Below are positions 9,730-21,930 of a stretch of DNA of 64,000 nucleotides, piece by piece (the first letter of the stretch is position 1; every line of letters starts with the position of its first letter). The stretch covers positions 20,734,946 to 20,798,945 of the forward strand of contig CM043969.1 in the NCBI GenBank assembly GCA_014529385.2, read 5' to 3'. The notes under the pieces were generated by a model. It had not been told where the DNA came from. It saw only the letters and a program-made list of their open reading frames with translations, and did no database searches. Made by a program: the position numbers and the translations under genes. The stretch comes from Adiantum capillus-veneris (taxonomy: Eukaryota; Streptophyta; Polypodiopsida; Polypodiales; Pteridaceae).

Positions 9730-12583
9730 CTAAGAGTTGGACCCTGCGTTCACGTTTAGTGACTCGCGCAGTATCCACTTTGATCCTTGTCGCACTCTGC
9801 ATTGCCGCCATGCAGCATGCTTGGTGAGACCTTGCGACATTTGCCACTTGTTGCTATGCTCTTGACGACTCCATTTCCGCGCTTCAATAGCAATCTTGGA
9901 TTGTCGCGCACGCTCCATTGTGAGCTTACGAGCAAATGTTGTGCGAAAAAACCAATTGAACATCTCCTCCAAATAATTGGATTGCACCATTCCACCACCA
10001 TGTCGAGTATTTTTGAAGTACACTCCCCTTGCTCGATAATGGGACTTCTCCATGCCTTGAGTGCTAAAAATTTCAAGCGATCCATACTTGTGCATAAAAA
10101 ATGCACCATGCGCAAACAAGATATGCTGTTCACATGAGTAAACGATCCACATTATTAAATAAAAACAATCCCTTGTAATGAATACACCATGTAAAATGAC
10201 TTACCATGTAATGTGTGATGTTATTTTCACCCCAAGAAGGGGTCAAGACCTTGGTAAAATCCACCAAGGCTTCTTGAAATGATTGGCGTTGTTCTTCTGT
10301 TGTGCTGTTAAGGTCCATAAGCTTGACCATTTTTTCAAAATGTGCCCAAACTTGCTTGCGCTTGTTTGCAAGCTCGCCATTTGAATCATTGTCGGTAGTA
10401 GCTTTGCATAACTCGTTCCAAAGCTCCCAAAGGTTACCTGCCTGCTGGTTGGAGCTGTTTTGAGCATCATATCGACTTGGCTTTCCTTGGGAAACTTTCT
10501 TCAAAAAGTGTCTAGCTTTTTGTCCACTCATTGACACTTGTTGAGCAATTTCATGGGCCTCCCCTGTGTTCTTTGCAGCAACGATAGACACATTTCCACC
10601 GTCACAGCCAATGGAATTCAAGAGTACCTCCACTCTTTCAATCGCTTCTTGGGACTTTTCCAACGGTTTCATTGTGAAAGCATAGTCAATGTGGAGCTTC
10701 AATAGCCTATCAAAAATGCGCATGAATGCGTGTAATGTACAAAAATGTACATTCGATAGAGGAAATCGAAATATTGGATTTCAAGCATGGTCCTTTTGAT
10801 CACGGTCTGGGGCATTGAGCATGGGACATCTCAGAATAGACGCTTCCCATTCTCTACCTTCATCTCTGACATCACGACAATCTAACCCTTGTTCTCCATG
10901 CCCTTGCCATGGAAGCATGGAACCGGCCTTTGCAGTGCTCTTATGTGATTTTTTTCCATTAGGTTTGTACCCTCGAGTGCAAAATGGACAAGGCATGAGA
11001 GAAGAAGCCCCTTGTTTGCAGCCAAGCAAACACTTTATGGTCTTCAAATCCCCACCTAAGTGCCACTCCACATCATAACTACCAAAACCCTCAATCTCCA
11101 ACTTCTGACCTGCAATTTGGGAGTGTATTACTTCTGTGATCCATGGAGTTCTCTCAAAAATCCATGAAAGTACTCCATTGGTCTCTTTGGGCACCTCAAT
11201 AGCACCCAACCACCAAATGTCTTTCTCTGATTGCAAGCTAAAAGATGGGGTGGTCGACTGAATCCCTTCGCTTGGTTTGTAGAAGGTCCTCGTTCATTAG
11301 AGTGACACTTAGCCTCTCTAACCTTCGGCCTTTCACTATTTGAGACTCATCGAGTTTCAGCACAAAAGCGACTTTTGTGCCAAGCACTACAAAATAAATC
11401 TAAGCATGGCTTCTTGAAACCTTCTAAGATCCACGAAAATATTGTTCCACACTGTGTAAGGAAAGCCCTTCTCCGAAGTTCTTATGGATTGTTTCTTACC
11501 TTTTCCCCTTGTCTTTGTTGCGCATGAAGCATAAAGGGAAGTTGGCATTGTGTCCTCAATGTGTAGGTATGTCCCAATGTGGGAGAACACATCTTCGTTT
11601 GTGGCCTTCTTTGCGAGCTTGACCTTGTGAGGAACGGGAAATAGGTTTTCCACAATGCCATGTTCTTTGAGGGCATCCTTTAGGAGTTGCAAAATAGCCT
11701 GATAGGCTTTGGTGCTGATTCCAGCCTCATCACAAGCTTGTTGAATGTCATCATCACTAACCACATTTCTTAATTTACACATAAGGTCCTTGGTGACTGC
11801 ATCCTTAATGTGCTTACCTCCACGTGATTGTAAGACAGAAATCACGTCCTGGGTATTGAGACAACTAGTGAGAAGGTTGACTCGATCATCTTGGCTTGTT
11901 CCACCGCATGTCTCCTGGATGAAGTTTCTAGCAACAAATAAACATAAATGCTAGAAAATAGTGTGAAGTAAGAATGCATCATGCAAGTAAAGACAAAATC
12001 ACCTTGTGGTTGTAACTCGTCGTTTGCGTGCTCCTCCCGAATGTGCAAGAGTTTCAATCGATAAATACGTGCGTTTGCGTTCCCTTGCACCAAGGGGTGT
12101 TTCTTTCAAGTATGTGATGGTGTTGGTAAGCTTCTGGATGTGGGACTCCTTTTCTTGCATTTTTTGTTCAAGAGTTTTAACTACCCTCTCCGAAGAGGCA
12201 ACACTCTCTTGTAATGCCGTTGTCTTGAGGTGAAGAGCTTTACATTCGTGCGTCCACATATGCAAAGAAGCACCTGCACCCATACACAACCGCTTGCAAT
12301 AGCCTAACAAGCCTGCTTCTCCCCTCCCAAGAAATTGAAGAAATGTGGAAAGGCTATTAAACGGTAGATGGAAGCGGCTTATAGGATCGTAAGGGTACAA
12401 ATGGCCATCCACCCAAATGTCAACATTGGTCTCACAAGCGGTGCGACGTTTCTGTGATGACCTTTGATCACCTTCACTATTGGTCTTCGGTGCAAATTCC
12501 GTGGGTAAGCGAATATGTATGCTTTTGGTGTGTGGAGTACATGGTGGTGGAAGCAAACCATTTGTGATGTCCATGAGCACCAT
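9730..12583 (-). CDS. gene X: multi-exon transposase-like protein
   Basis: Exon 1 (12583-12002) encodes an N-terminal domain, a coiled coil (VVKTLEQKMQEKESHIQKLT) and a basic end. Donor ACAAG/GTGATT and acceptor TTGCTAG near 11926 join in frame to exon 2 (to about 11387, QSRGGKHIKDAV...). The next block (about 11340-10781) contains VEWHLGGDLKTIKCLLG and CPFC. Its first part is in another frame, so there is a frameshift or a missed intron near 11280. Then comes LLKLHIDYAFTMKPLEKSQ (10700-10205, donor ATG/GTAAGT), and a last exon from about 10130 with FKNTRHGGG, ending at 9730. The D-x-KT...CPFC arrangement resembles eukaryotic DDE transposases, but I cannot name the superfamily. The 5' end is duplicated at 34357-35625, which supports mobility. 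Confidence 0.55.
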
Positions 12584-12728
12584 GGAAGCTGTTGTGTGAG
12601 GAAGAAAATGATGAAAAGATAGAGGGGGAAGGGTAGAGAGGTTGAGGAAGATGGGAGGAGAGAAGGAGGGAGGGGGGGGAGGGAGAGATTGGGGAGGAGG
12701 AGGAAGGTAGGGGCAGGGAGAGAGAGGA

Positions 12729-12774
<46 letters not shown>

Positions 12775-13216
12775 GGAGGAGGGAGGAGGAGGAGAGAACA
12801 AAATTTTTATTACTTTTTGGGGGAAAAGAGTTTTGAAAAAATGGACTTTCTAAGCTTGTGGGTTAAAAAATGGGTCAAAAAATGATTTTTGGATATGTAT
12901 ATATGTTGGGAGGGAGTTTTAAGTTAGAAACAAGTAAAAATGAATTGTTTTAAAAAAAGTCAAATTTTGTCTCTTTGTGACCCACGTTTTTGCTGATGTG
13001 GACACACCCCTATGCTTCCTTCACTTTAAAAAAAGCTAGAGAGAGAAAGTCACCCTTTAGGTCCACATCCTACATTTGTCTTAAAAAAAGGCTAGAAAAG
13101 CCTACTCAAAACTACCTTCTTCAATTCCCTTGCCCCCTAAACCCCACACAACATTAGCCTTAATCCCTAACAATTAGGATTCCTTACAAGGCCCATGCAA
13201 GGTTCATATTTCTCCT
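12584..13216 (-). promoter_or_regulatory. 5' region and probable end of transposon X
   Basis: No conserved coding frame. Upstream of the gene X ATG lies a GA/CT tract (12733-12770) within a purine-rich block, then AT-rich sequence. The sequence shared with the second copy stops abruptly at TTCATATTTCTCCT (13216), where copia sequence begins. The second copy stops at the same word next to unrelated gypsy sequence (35625). The shared end may be the terminus of the element. I found no matching inverted terminus to the left. Confidence 0.5.
12733..12770. repeat. (GA)n tract upstream of gene X
   Basis: About 18 GA units lie about 150 bp before the gene X ATG. The second copy of the segment (near 35180) has only GAGAGGGAGAGAGGAGG here. 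Confidence 0.95.
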
Positions 13217-14490
13217 CATGTATGACTACTGTGCATTTTCTATGTGCATTGGCATCTCATTTTGGTTGGCATGTACATCAGTCAGACATTGTTACTGCTT
13301 TCTTGAATGGTGACATATTTGAGGAAGTTTATGTAACACAGCCTTGCAGTTTTGTCAAGAAAGGACAAGAGGATAAGGTGTGCAAATGTAACAAAGCTTT
13401 GTATAAGTTGAATCAATCTCCTCCTACTTGGTATGAGAAGGTTGACACTCATTTTTTCAAACAAGGATTTTGTAATAGCAATCCAATAGAAAGCACATTG
13501 TATGTAAAGCGTAAGGGTGATGTACTTCTCATTGTGGTTCTCTCTCAGTTCTTTTTGTAGATGATTTGCTGATCATTGGACCAAATATTTTTGAATTTAA
13601 GGCTGATTTGAATGCTACTTTTAAGATGAAAGATTTGGGGATGCTGCATCATTACTTGGGTATAAAATTTAAGCAGTGTGATGGTGGTATTACCTTGTGT
13701 CAGAAAAGTTACATGAGAAATTGTTATGTAATTTTGAACTTGAGTATTGCAAACCTATTGCCACTCCCATGAAAATAAGTTTGAAACTGAGTCTTCATGA
13801 TGTTGGTGATCCTTCTAATGTTGCTTTTTACCAAACTGCTATTGTATGCCTCGTTTATGTATGCAACATGAGGCTGCATATTCAGTTGTAGTCTCAAAGG
13901 TCAACAGATTAGCCCTGGGTCTAAGCATAGGCAAGATATCAAGAGGAGTTTCCACTACTTGAGTGGCACTTTACATCCTGGCTTGTTTTATCCCAAGGGG
14001 GGATCATTTCCGCCAGACTTACATACTTTTTTTGACTCAGATTGGGATGGTTTTTTGACACACGAGTGTCCACAAGTGGTTTATTGTTTCATGCTTGGAA
14101 ATTCATGTATATTATGGTTTAGCAAGAAGGAAACTACTATGGCAACTTCCAGTTGTGAGTCTAAGTATAAGGTAGTCTTCACAGCACGGTTGAGTGTGTA
14201 TGGCTCGGACGTCTTATGGCTGATTTGAATGTTGGATAGGACACTACCAGCACAATCTGCACTGACAGTCAGAGTGCATTGGCAGTTGCGAGGAACCCAA
14301 TTTTTCATGCTCGCACAAAGCACATTGAGGTGCATTACCACTATGTCAGGGAGAAGCTCTCAATAGGAGAGATCATCTTGGCCTATGTTCCAACACTAAA
14401 CAACCTTGCAGATATTTTCACAAAGGCATTGTCTTGTAAGAAGTTTGAAGCTCTCTAAAAAGGTTTGGGATTACTCCCCTTTGTGGATTG
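13205..14490 (+). pseudogene. Ty1/copia element E: RT and RNase H remains
   Basis: It begins inside reverse transcriptase (MTTVHFLCALASHFGWHVHQ, then DIVTAFLNGDIFEEVYVTQP), breaks frame near 13558 and continues with VDDLLIIG, LKMKDLG-like and HYLGIKF. RNase H follows with DSDWDG, SSCESKY and TDSQSALAVARNP in shifting frames. The end, LADIFTKALSCKKFEAL, is typical of copia polyproteins. Gag, protease and integrase are absent. The left end meets transposon X at about 13216. At least three frameshifts and a TAG make it inactive. Confidence 0.9.
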
Positions 14491-14566
14491 ATCATGTCCT
14501 TAGAGCATGGAGCTTCCCTTTACTCATGTGCCAATTCTCGTTCATTGCATCACTCCAGGGGGGATT

Positions 14567-14796
14567 TGTTGCCATATACGCGTGGTAGTGATGTATGTGA
14601 ACACACTTAGGACCGTTGGAGATTTTTTTACCTCACTAGGAGGTTTTTTCCCCCGTGCATTGTATATATGCCCATTTCATTCTAGGGAAATCTATCTCTC
14701 CATTGCACACTAAGTAATACACTCTCTGTTGTGTGCCTTGAACGTCCTTCATCTTCTCCAAGTTTTGTGTCTTTTCCTGCAACCCTAATTCCAACA
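14567..14796 (+). repeat. 3' LTR of copia element E
   Basis: The repeat starts TGTTGCCATATACG after the polypurine run CCAGGGGGGATT and ends CCAACA, about 230 bp. A TATATATG near 14664 could be its TATA box. Position and polarity fit the RT/RNase H remains just upstream. Confidence 0.65.
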
Positions 14797-14939
14797 AAGA
14801 GTAGTATTGGTAGTTTCACTAGAGTTAAATAAGGAGGCAAGGTAGAAAGGGTCCCTTTGATGAGAGATAAGAGACAAGTAGTGAGAAGAGAGAGGTAACG
14901 AACGTCTCAAGAAGAACATCATCTTACAACATTTAGATT

Positions 14940-15339
14940 TTGGCAACGTGATTTAGCTACAATGAGCCACCAAGGGATGGTGTACTTGCAAGACCCCAAA
15001 CATCATAATGAATCAATTCAAGTTTTTTATTTTTTCTTTCATTTCCTGCTTTTAGGAATTCTACCCTCTTTTGTTTATCAGAAACACAACCTTCACAGAA
15101 CTCTAAGTCCAGTTCTTTCAAACCTAGTAGAAGCTTCTTTGATTGAAGGATTTGCATTCCTTTGGCACCCATATGCCCAAGCCGATAGTGCCACACCGCA
15201 CTACCTACTTATGTAGTTATTGCACAAGTTGAAGATTGCATGCTAATAGTACACAAGTAAAGTGTACCGACCTTTTTTCCCTTGGCAACCACCAAAGATC
15301 CCTTTGAGATCTTCCACCGTTTGTTTCCAAATACAATGT
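14940..15339 (-). pseudogene. Ty1/copia element A, integrase N-terminus (left piece)
   Basis: Read on the minus strand from 15339: VFGNKRWKISKGSLVVAKGK, a stop, then WHYRLGHMGAKGMQIL, LEFCEGC and YDVWG. This is the GAG-pre-integrase zinc domain (H-x-x-LGH, C-x-x-C) and the first acidic residue of the integrase core. The frame continues from the right piece at 33328: DDKGHN-I ends there and I-VFGNKRW starts here, so the interruption is exactly the TR-GAG insertion. Sequence left of about 14940 (14797-14940) is unassigned. Confidence 0.85.
15335..15339. repeat. target-site duplication AATGT (left)
   Basis: AATGT directly precedes the LTR at 15340 and recurs directly after the LTR that ends at 33327. 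Confidence 0.85.
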
Positions 15340-16258
15340 TGTTGGGGGTTCCATTGTTGCAATAGCTCCAATGACCAACAAAATTATCAATCCGGAAGGA
15401 TGAGCTACCCGGCTAGGGCATGGAAACACTCACACCGTTAGTGAGCTAATTGTGGCAACACAAATGGTTAACTCTATGAGGTGAGCTTCTCAACCTATGG
15501 AGGAGCTAAGCCACAATGAAGGGAAATCTCCATATGAACTTCTCTTCACCTCCAATCAATCACAGACACTATGATTGCAAAACGCACACAACACTAATCC
15601 TATCATGCAACACGCTAATCACAAGCACACACACATAGATCTATCGAGCACTACACTCCAATCAAACCTACATGCGCACACAAGCAAAAGAGGGCAATCA
15701 CACAAGATTAGAGAAGGATTAACCACTAATTAGTTAAGATCTAGCTAATCTAAGCATCATAGGCAATCATAAGAATCATGAGAGAGACATAGTGAAAGAG
15801 AATGAATCATTGATTAGTGTTAATCAAGTCTCATGACCAAGGAGAAGATCAAGGACTCCATAGCTACACACCTCAAGAGCTCTCACCAAAGAGTGCTCTC
15901 AACAAATGATCTTGAGAACCCTAATTTCTTTTACAGACTGCCTTATATACCGAGGGTAAAAATGTGCAATGTCCGGGCACCCAAGGCCTTTAGGGCTCAC
16001 CACTTACTGAATCTTCTACCTAGGCATAATAAGTGACATGTTCTTTACAACTTGGAACTCCCATTGAGCCCATAACACATTAACAATATTACAATGGCTT
16101 GAAATAAATTGGAAATTTTACCATACGTGACCATTTTGGGAAAATGTGGAAAATGTGTAACTCCAATCTTTACTGCTTCTTCACTTTGATCTTTGATGTG
16201 CATTCATACATCTTCCGTCTTTAAGAGCTTCTGTTAACTCATGTTGACTCAATTAACA
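15340..16258 (-). repeat. 3' LTR of TR-GAG element (left copy)
   Basis: On the plus strand it runs from TGTTGGGGGTTCC to AATTAACA (919 bp). The minus-strand TATATAAG is at 15942-15949. The right copy (32404-33327) is 924 bp. At first sight each looks like a solo LTR, but neither has its own duplication; only the outer flanks match. Confidence 0.85.
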
Positions 16259-16271
16259 TTCCCTTATTTTG
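16259..16271 (-). promoter_or_regulatory. polypurine tract of TR-GAG element
   Basis: On the minus strand AAAATAAGGGAA directly precedes the LTR terminus TGTTAATTGAG. It fixes element polarity as minus. Confidence 0.65.
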
Positions 16272-16274
16272 ATT

Positions 16275-18050
16275 TTAGTGCCCATCCTCAGGCACTCTTG
16301 AAAAGTTTCCATGGAGGCTGTGGAAGGTTTTTGATTGGTTGTTGATGGGCTGATCGTCTTCCTTTTGTCTTTGAATTTGTTGATGAGTTTCAATTTGTTG
16401 CAGCATCTTCATTGGTCCGAATATGTCTAATGTGAGAGATGATGTTGCATTGTCTATTGTCATAGCATAATGATGAGGTTTCTATTTATTTATGAAAAGT
16501 ATGTACAAGGAAAATAGAATGATGAGGTTCTAAATTAGTGTCTAATACCTGGATGACCAAAGGGAAAAAACCCATTGGGAAAAAAGTGCCTTGGCGATAC
16601 GCGCATTATTGGAGTACTTATTAGCATAGGAAATATTAATTAAGTACTCAAAGGATTATTTGCTGATAGATATGCAATAAAGAGACAGCAAATATGAAAG
16701 GGTAGCATGATGGAACATTTATTGCCTGTTGTAGTCCACTCAAGGTGCATAGGTGGAAGCAAAAAAGAGTGTCTAATGCATATGTCCAATGGTGGGACAT
16801 CCTATTTATGCAAACACAGAAATGTATGGAAAACAATATGCTGTGCAAGAAAGATTTTGAGGGGTTATTCAAAAAGATGGTGTAGCTATAAAAGCATATG
16901 ACATGGCTTTGCAAGCTGGCACCCCTTTAAGAATGGTTTTTGTTGATGAGGATATGTGCTGTCATCTTACTGTGCACTGTGCGGCGTGAGTGTTGGACTC
17001 TACGACACTCCACCAATTGTAAGTTAATAGACTTTGACTCTTATGCTCGTCTCATCCAGCATGAGCAACATGACTTTAGATATGCTCAACTCCTCCAGGT
17101 TGAGCGTAAGCCTAATAACTACGACTCTTAGCACAGAGTTTAATATGAATTGAAGCTATGGGAATAATGCTTTGCTCATTTCATGGCTCAGCAACTCGAC
17201 TCTGAGCCAAAGAGTGTTTTTTGCACCCTGACGACTTGACTTTTTACATTCTTGAGCTTACTACAAACATTTCTTCAAGTAAAAGTAAGCTTGAATCCTC
17301 AAAAAGAGGATTAGTGAAGGACCAAGTTGGCATTGAAGGTTTCTTTTGCCATACCTATTTTAGCATCTTTGAATCTGCATTCACGTTATTTGGGTGGTCC
17401 TTCTTTGACTTTGAAGACTCCATTACCTATTTGATTCTCCAATTGGGCCCGTTGTTGATAGGAGTCTTTGATGTTGTTGTAGGCCTCTAGTGGCTGTTGG
17501 AATTTGGCTTTTGACTAGGAGCATTTTAAGACTTAGGAATCCAAATCTCTTGAGGACCTTTGTATTTCCTTTGTTGAATTTGTTGAGCTCTAGGTCTTGT
17601 TGAGATCTTGAGATCTTCATGCAGGTCTGATGTAGTTGCATTTGGCTTGTGATTGACTGGTAGCCAAATCTTTGTATACCCTGTGTAGAATCCTTGTCCA
17701 AGAGGAAGATTTTTTGAGATCCGTCTTTGTTGTGTACCCTCTTAAAACATGTGATTGACTTTAGCATCTGATGTCATTCTGTTGTAGACTTGCTTCCTAG
17801 GTACCCTAGGATATTGTCGAGGTTGATCCCTTGTGGGCCTTCTTTCTTTGGAGGGACTTGAAGTCACTTCATATGCTCTAACCTGTGGTTTTGGTACCCA
17901 TATATGTATGTTACCTCCATAGTACTCTTGTTCCTTTAAGCTCCATTGTGATGCTATCCATCCAATATGTTTGTCTTTTTGTGTTGATTTCCTGTCTTTA
18001 ATCCAAACCGGATCATTGACTTTCACTAAACTGCTCGGAACAAACACTTG
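16275..18050 (-). pseudogene. TR-GAG C-terminal tail with W-x-P-K repeats
   Basis: Open stretches on the minus strand (18047-17742, 17767-17423 and shorter) are basic and polar and contain NIHIWVPKPQVRAYE, PQEIWIPKSLK and TKIWLPVNHK. The same W-[IVL]-P-K motif recurs in the tail of element C (48600-48780: KQIWIPKKML, LIWIPKQKPKE), where it also follows a protease-like domain. No enzyme is visible. Several stops and frame changes make it a pseudogene. Confidence 0.45.
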
Positions 18051-19213
18051 CTTGACTTTCCTTTGCTTTCTTGAGTACTTTGGTTGATATATCTTTGCTT
18101 TTTTGGGTGTCTCCTTAGAGGTTTTAGTTGGTCAGCAATTGACTTGAAGTTTTGAAAGCCTAAATTGCTTGAAAAAGCTAATCCATGAGGGTTCTTTGCT
18201 GTAGAGGCATATGCTGTCACACCTTCTTTGCTAATCGGTGGAGGGTCCACTTTAGCTTTACCTTTGTCTGAAAGATTTTGATTCGATCCTTGTGACTTCT
18301 GCAACTCTGAATCTGGAATTTTTGGTTCTATGGAAGATCTTTGTCCAGCTTTTGCCATGGTCTCATCTTGATCTAACTCTGTCTCTATGGAGAGTGACTT
18401 GAGATTCTGCTTTCCAATCTGACTTGCATCGGTTGATTCGACTGGCAATGTCTGGATTTGTGGACTTCCTATAGCTTCTTGGTTGTCTGCAACTTCGTTC
18501 TTCTTTACTTCTGGGTTTGGTTGCATTGTTTGCTCTGTTTGATCTGCAGTTCTTAATGCTTGATCTGCATTAAGCTCTTTTGCAATTTTGTTCGATGGAG
18601 ATGAATCATCTTCAATAAGATCTGCTTTGATATAAGTCTCCATTTTAACTGTGCTTGAGGACCTTGTGATGTTGTCCACGGGCGACCAGTCTTGATCTTC
18701 ATTCTTTGTTGTCTGTGATGACTCCGTCTTATTTGCATTCTGTATCTCTAACATCTTCCGGGCCATTGGCATTCCCATTATGATGTCATCTGGCATACCC
18801 TTTGTTGTGATCACATGGAATTGAGCTATGATGATCTATGAACTTACTTCAATGGTGGTGGAGATGATTCCCCAGCATTCTGCTTGTTTATTTCCAGATA
18901 TGCTCACAAATTCAGGATCATCTCCGAACTGTGGTTGGCCACATCTTTTCCAAGTGCGAAAAGACATGAGATTCTTGTCTAACTGAAAATCTAGCTTTAC
19001 TTCTCTTGACAGCTTTTCTTAATTTTCACCAACTATGTTGCACTTGATCTTCTCAAGATTTGTGTCTGGATGGACTTCTTTTGCTATGGAAGCATCCTTT
19101 GGTTGGACCTTATCTGCATTTTCTTTGCTTTGATCATCTACTTCAATTGATGTTGACTCCATTGGTTGTAATATTGCACCTTTTTGCAATTGTTGAGCAT
19201 TGTCTACCTGCAT
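18026..19213 (-). pseudogene. TR-GAG protease-like segment and linker
   Basis: On the minus strand the linker VQPKDASIAKEVHPDTN leads to IKCNIVGEN, a stop, then KLDFQLDKNLMSFRTWKRC, CWGIISTTIEV, a stop, IIIAQFHVIT and DDIIMGMPMARKM. The spacing and the F-x-V-I...D-D-x-I-x-G-x-P ending resemble a retroviral-type aspartic protease. A clear D-[ST]-G is not left (LDFQL in its place), so it is either dead or wrongly assigned. A polar linker rich in Gln, Ser and Asp follows (18740-18100). Confidence in the protease reading is moderate. Confidence 0.45.
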
Positions 19214-20539
19214 CTGAGTAATTTTTTATCTTAATAGATCCATGGTACTGTCTGACAGAATCTGTCTCTTCGGAGGATATTTTAGTGGTGATTTTTGTGT
19301 AGCTTTCTGGACTTTAGATTTCATTGAATTTGACCTTTCTGTCACTTGTTCTGGCAGCTTGAGGCTTTGCATCATCTTCAGATATTCTTTGACTTCAGGC
19401 GTATCATCCGTAGGGGTTTGTACAAGGTTTTGATCTTGCTAATATTCATTCCTATGTGCATCTTGATATGCATATGTGAGTTTAGTCACATGTAATTGTT
19501 TGAACACTATGGGCTTTGTCCAGTTTTGAATTTGATTTGTGGAGATCAGCTGAAACTTTTTTCCTTGATGATCTTCATAGAGGCATTTATCTCCAGATTT
19601 CGATGGAATCTGGGTCAATTGGAAACTTCCAACAACCATATGATCTTTCAATGGTTTTTGCCTTGAAGGATTCTGTTCACTAGAAACCCTAGGGTTTCTA
19701 ACTAGTGTAGCATTTCCTGGTTCATAAGTTCAACTTGATGGATTTGCAGCTCTCCCTTCCTAGGGTGATCACTATAGCCTGCTTCATTGTAAGAGTTCAA
19801 AATTGTTTCTCTCTGGTTTAGTCTCACCTTTTGGGATTGTGAAGGTACGCTTTGGCTAGCATTGTTGACATTTCGTATCTGTAAACCTTCTGCATAGTTT
19901 CCTATATATCTTCTTGAAACATGAAAAATTATTCCCAATTCACGTTATAGATAGCATTATCTTTTCCTTGATATTGTCTGTCCCATGGGTCTCCTATGAT
20001 ATGAGCTTCTGTGGTTTCAAGACCCATGGCATCATAGATGCTAGATTCCCGTCTATATAGATCTACGATTGTTTTGGTCAAAGTATATGCTCGTTTGGTC
20101 ACAACATCGAAGCTTGATTTCCTATGGAGGAGAGTTTGGCTCTGACCAGGTTTCTGGGTTCACTCGGTTAATATCCTTCATCTCTAGAGAGGATGGGCTA
20201 TAATAGATTTTTTCCTCTGAAATGAACCATCCTTTCTGATCTATAACTGGACGCACTTCTATGAGCTGGTATGTGGGCTGTTCAAACACAGGTTGATCCT
20301 TTTTGTATAGTTCCCTTTTTGGTCTACATAGTTCGCATATGAATTATGTGTGCCATACAATGCTAACATCATTCTGTTTGATGTGTCCCTTAGACTTGTA
20401 TATGATTGCACACTTGTGGCAGTGGATGAAAAATCATTTGCAAACCTAATAGTTTTTTCACCCTTTGGTGATATCTCGACACCTTACTTAATTCATGCAA
20501 GAATTTGTTGTTCAAAGAATCAATTTTAAGCTTTTCAGG
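19214..20539 (-). pseudogene. decayed TR-GAG coding sequence
   Basis: Short open stretches in changing frames. 19651-19439 contains KCLYEDHQGKKFQLIS, one more copy of the D-x-x-G-x-x-[YF] motif seen at 20733-21458. 19938-19702 has no recognisable domain. The order relative to the zinc knuckle to the right suggests that the gag-like protein continued through here. Confidence 0.4.
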
Positions 20540-21458
20540 TGCCTGTGCATGCTTATGCTGATTTTAAATTTACAGTGTTTTTATTGGTGCTTCTAATGGT
20601 AATGTAAAATCATCTGATTGCATTAAAAGCAACGAGTTAGATGCACTTACATCAAGATTCACATTTCCAATTTGCTTTGTACCTTGCTTGGCAATTGATA
20701 TGTCTCTGTTGTCTCGATTTCTTGGACAATCTTCAGAAGAATGTCCACCTTTTCATCCACAATCTGAGCAATACGCCATAAGGTGGTATTTCAACTGGCT
20801 CTATCATGTCAAGCTCTAGCTGAGGGTCTTCTGTTTTTGTGCTTTCCAAGTTGTCGGCGTCTTCTTTTAAAACACTGAGCATCAAGCTATAGATTGCTCC
20901 ATCTTGACCTTTGTATTGTCTTTGGCTCGATTCTCCAATTAGATTGGCTTCTATTGGTTGATATGTTGGATCTTCCGTTACTAGCTCTTGACTATAGATC
21001 TGACCACTGTAATCCATGTATAATGGCCCTGATTGCATATGCACCAAATGGATGCTTTGTGGACGTGCAGATTTCTTGATAACCACTTGGGTCAATTTTT
21101 GCACTTCTATCTGCACTTCACCTTTAAGCTTGTAATACCTCGCTCCACTAAAGTCTGTGAACATCTAAGAGTTCTCTTAATCTGGCTTGACTCTGATCAA
21201 TAGGATCATGGCTCCCGTGTTGCTTTTCCTGCTCATCAAGTATCTATGGCCTTCTGAATCTATGTACAAAAAATTATCCCCATTGTAGTCATATAGTTGT
21301 AAAATCTGCTCTGTTGTAGTTGTGCATGTGTTGCCAATGCTACTGGCTTGCTCTGCTGTACTCAAATTTTTGGCTCGATTTGAGTCCATGTTGACTGGTT
21401 TGTAAAAACTGTTTCCTGGTAGATGTTGGTGCTGATTAGCAGAATTTTTGCTACTCAT
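20540..21458 (-). pseudogene. TR-GAG gag-like protein: D-x-x-G-x-x-Y repeats and zinc knuckle
   Basis: From an ATG at 21458 one frame runs to 20733 with two stops side by side near 21170. It carries repeated units: LYDYNGDNFLYIDSEGHRYLM, MFTDFSGARYYKL, LYMDYSGQIYSQEL and QYKGQDGAIYSLM. In another frame near 20755-20710 follows YCSDCG-stop-KGGHSSEDCPRN, a CCHC zinc knuckle with a TGA inside. The knuckle points to a nucleocapsid role. The repeated unit is also found in ORF1 of element C. No capsid domain is recognised. Confidence 0.5.
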
Positions 21459-21683
21459 ACTAGCCTAATCTGCAATCACATGTGAGTTGTGTCTGTTTGT
21501 GGAAGTTCAATTGCAATGCAATTGCCAATTTCTAGCATGCAAAATTTTTGAAATTTGACTGTCACTCAATTGAGTTAGTTGATTTCTCGCTTTTCTGGCT
21601 GTTCTCGATTTTTCCTAGCCGCTTTGCGGGGTGTGCTCGATTTGCGGTGTTTGCTCAGTGTGTGATTTTTTTGGGCGGTGTTT

Positions 21684-21930
21684 CACTACAAGAGGTTGTG
21701 TGCTCTTGTGACGCTCTTAGCGACGGAAATACACTGGGTTTTTATAACCCCCGGCGTCGCTATAACCGTCACTAAAAGCGTCGCTACGAGAGCGTCGCTA
21801 TCTGCGTCGCTATATAGCGACGCCTATAGCGACGCAGATAGCGACGCTCTCACAGAAGAGTATAGCGACGCATATAGCAACGCTACAGAGCCATAAATAG
21901 CGACGCTTATAGCGACGCCTGAGAGAATAT
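21684..21930. repeat. CACTA 1 left terminus and subterminal repeats
   Basis: After CACTACAAGAGG come many copies of AGCGACGC and its reverse complement GCGTCGCT, often back to back (GCGTCGCTATATAGCGACGC near 21804). Such arrays are the binding sites of the element's own DNA-binding protein in known CACTA elements. The right terminus has a shorter set (29215-29330). Confidence 0.85.

Larger units (their letters stand above)
11898..13216. repeat. X 5' segment, copy 1
   Basis: About 1.3 kb is repeated in the same orientation at 34357-35625, with scattered substitutions. Copy 1 has a longer GA tract (12733-12770). The segment covers the start of exon 2, intron 1, exon 1 and the 5' flank of gene X. 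Confidence 0.9.

Noticed and set aside
15340-16258. Solo LTR
   Set aside because: It has no target-site duplication of its own; the left flank AATGT matches only the right flank of the LTR at 32404-33327, so the two belong to one element.
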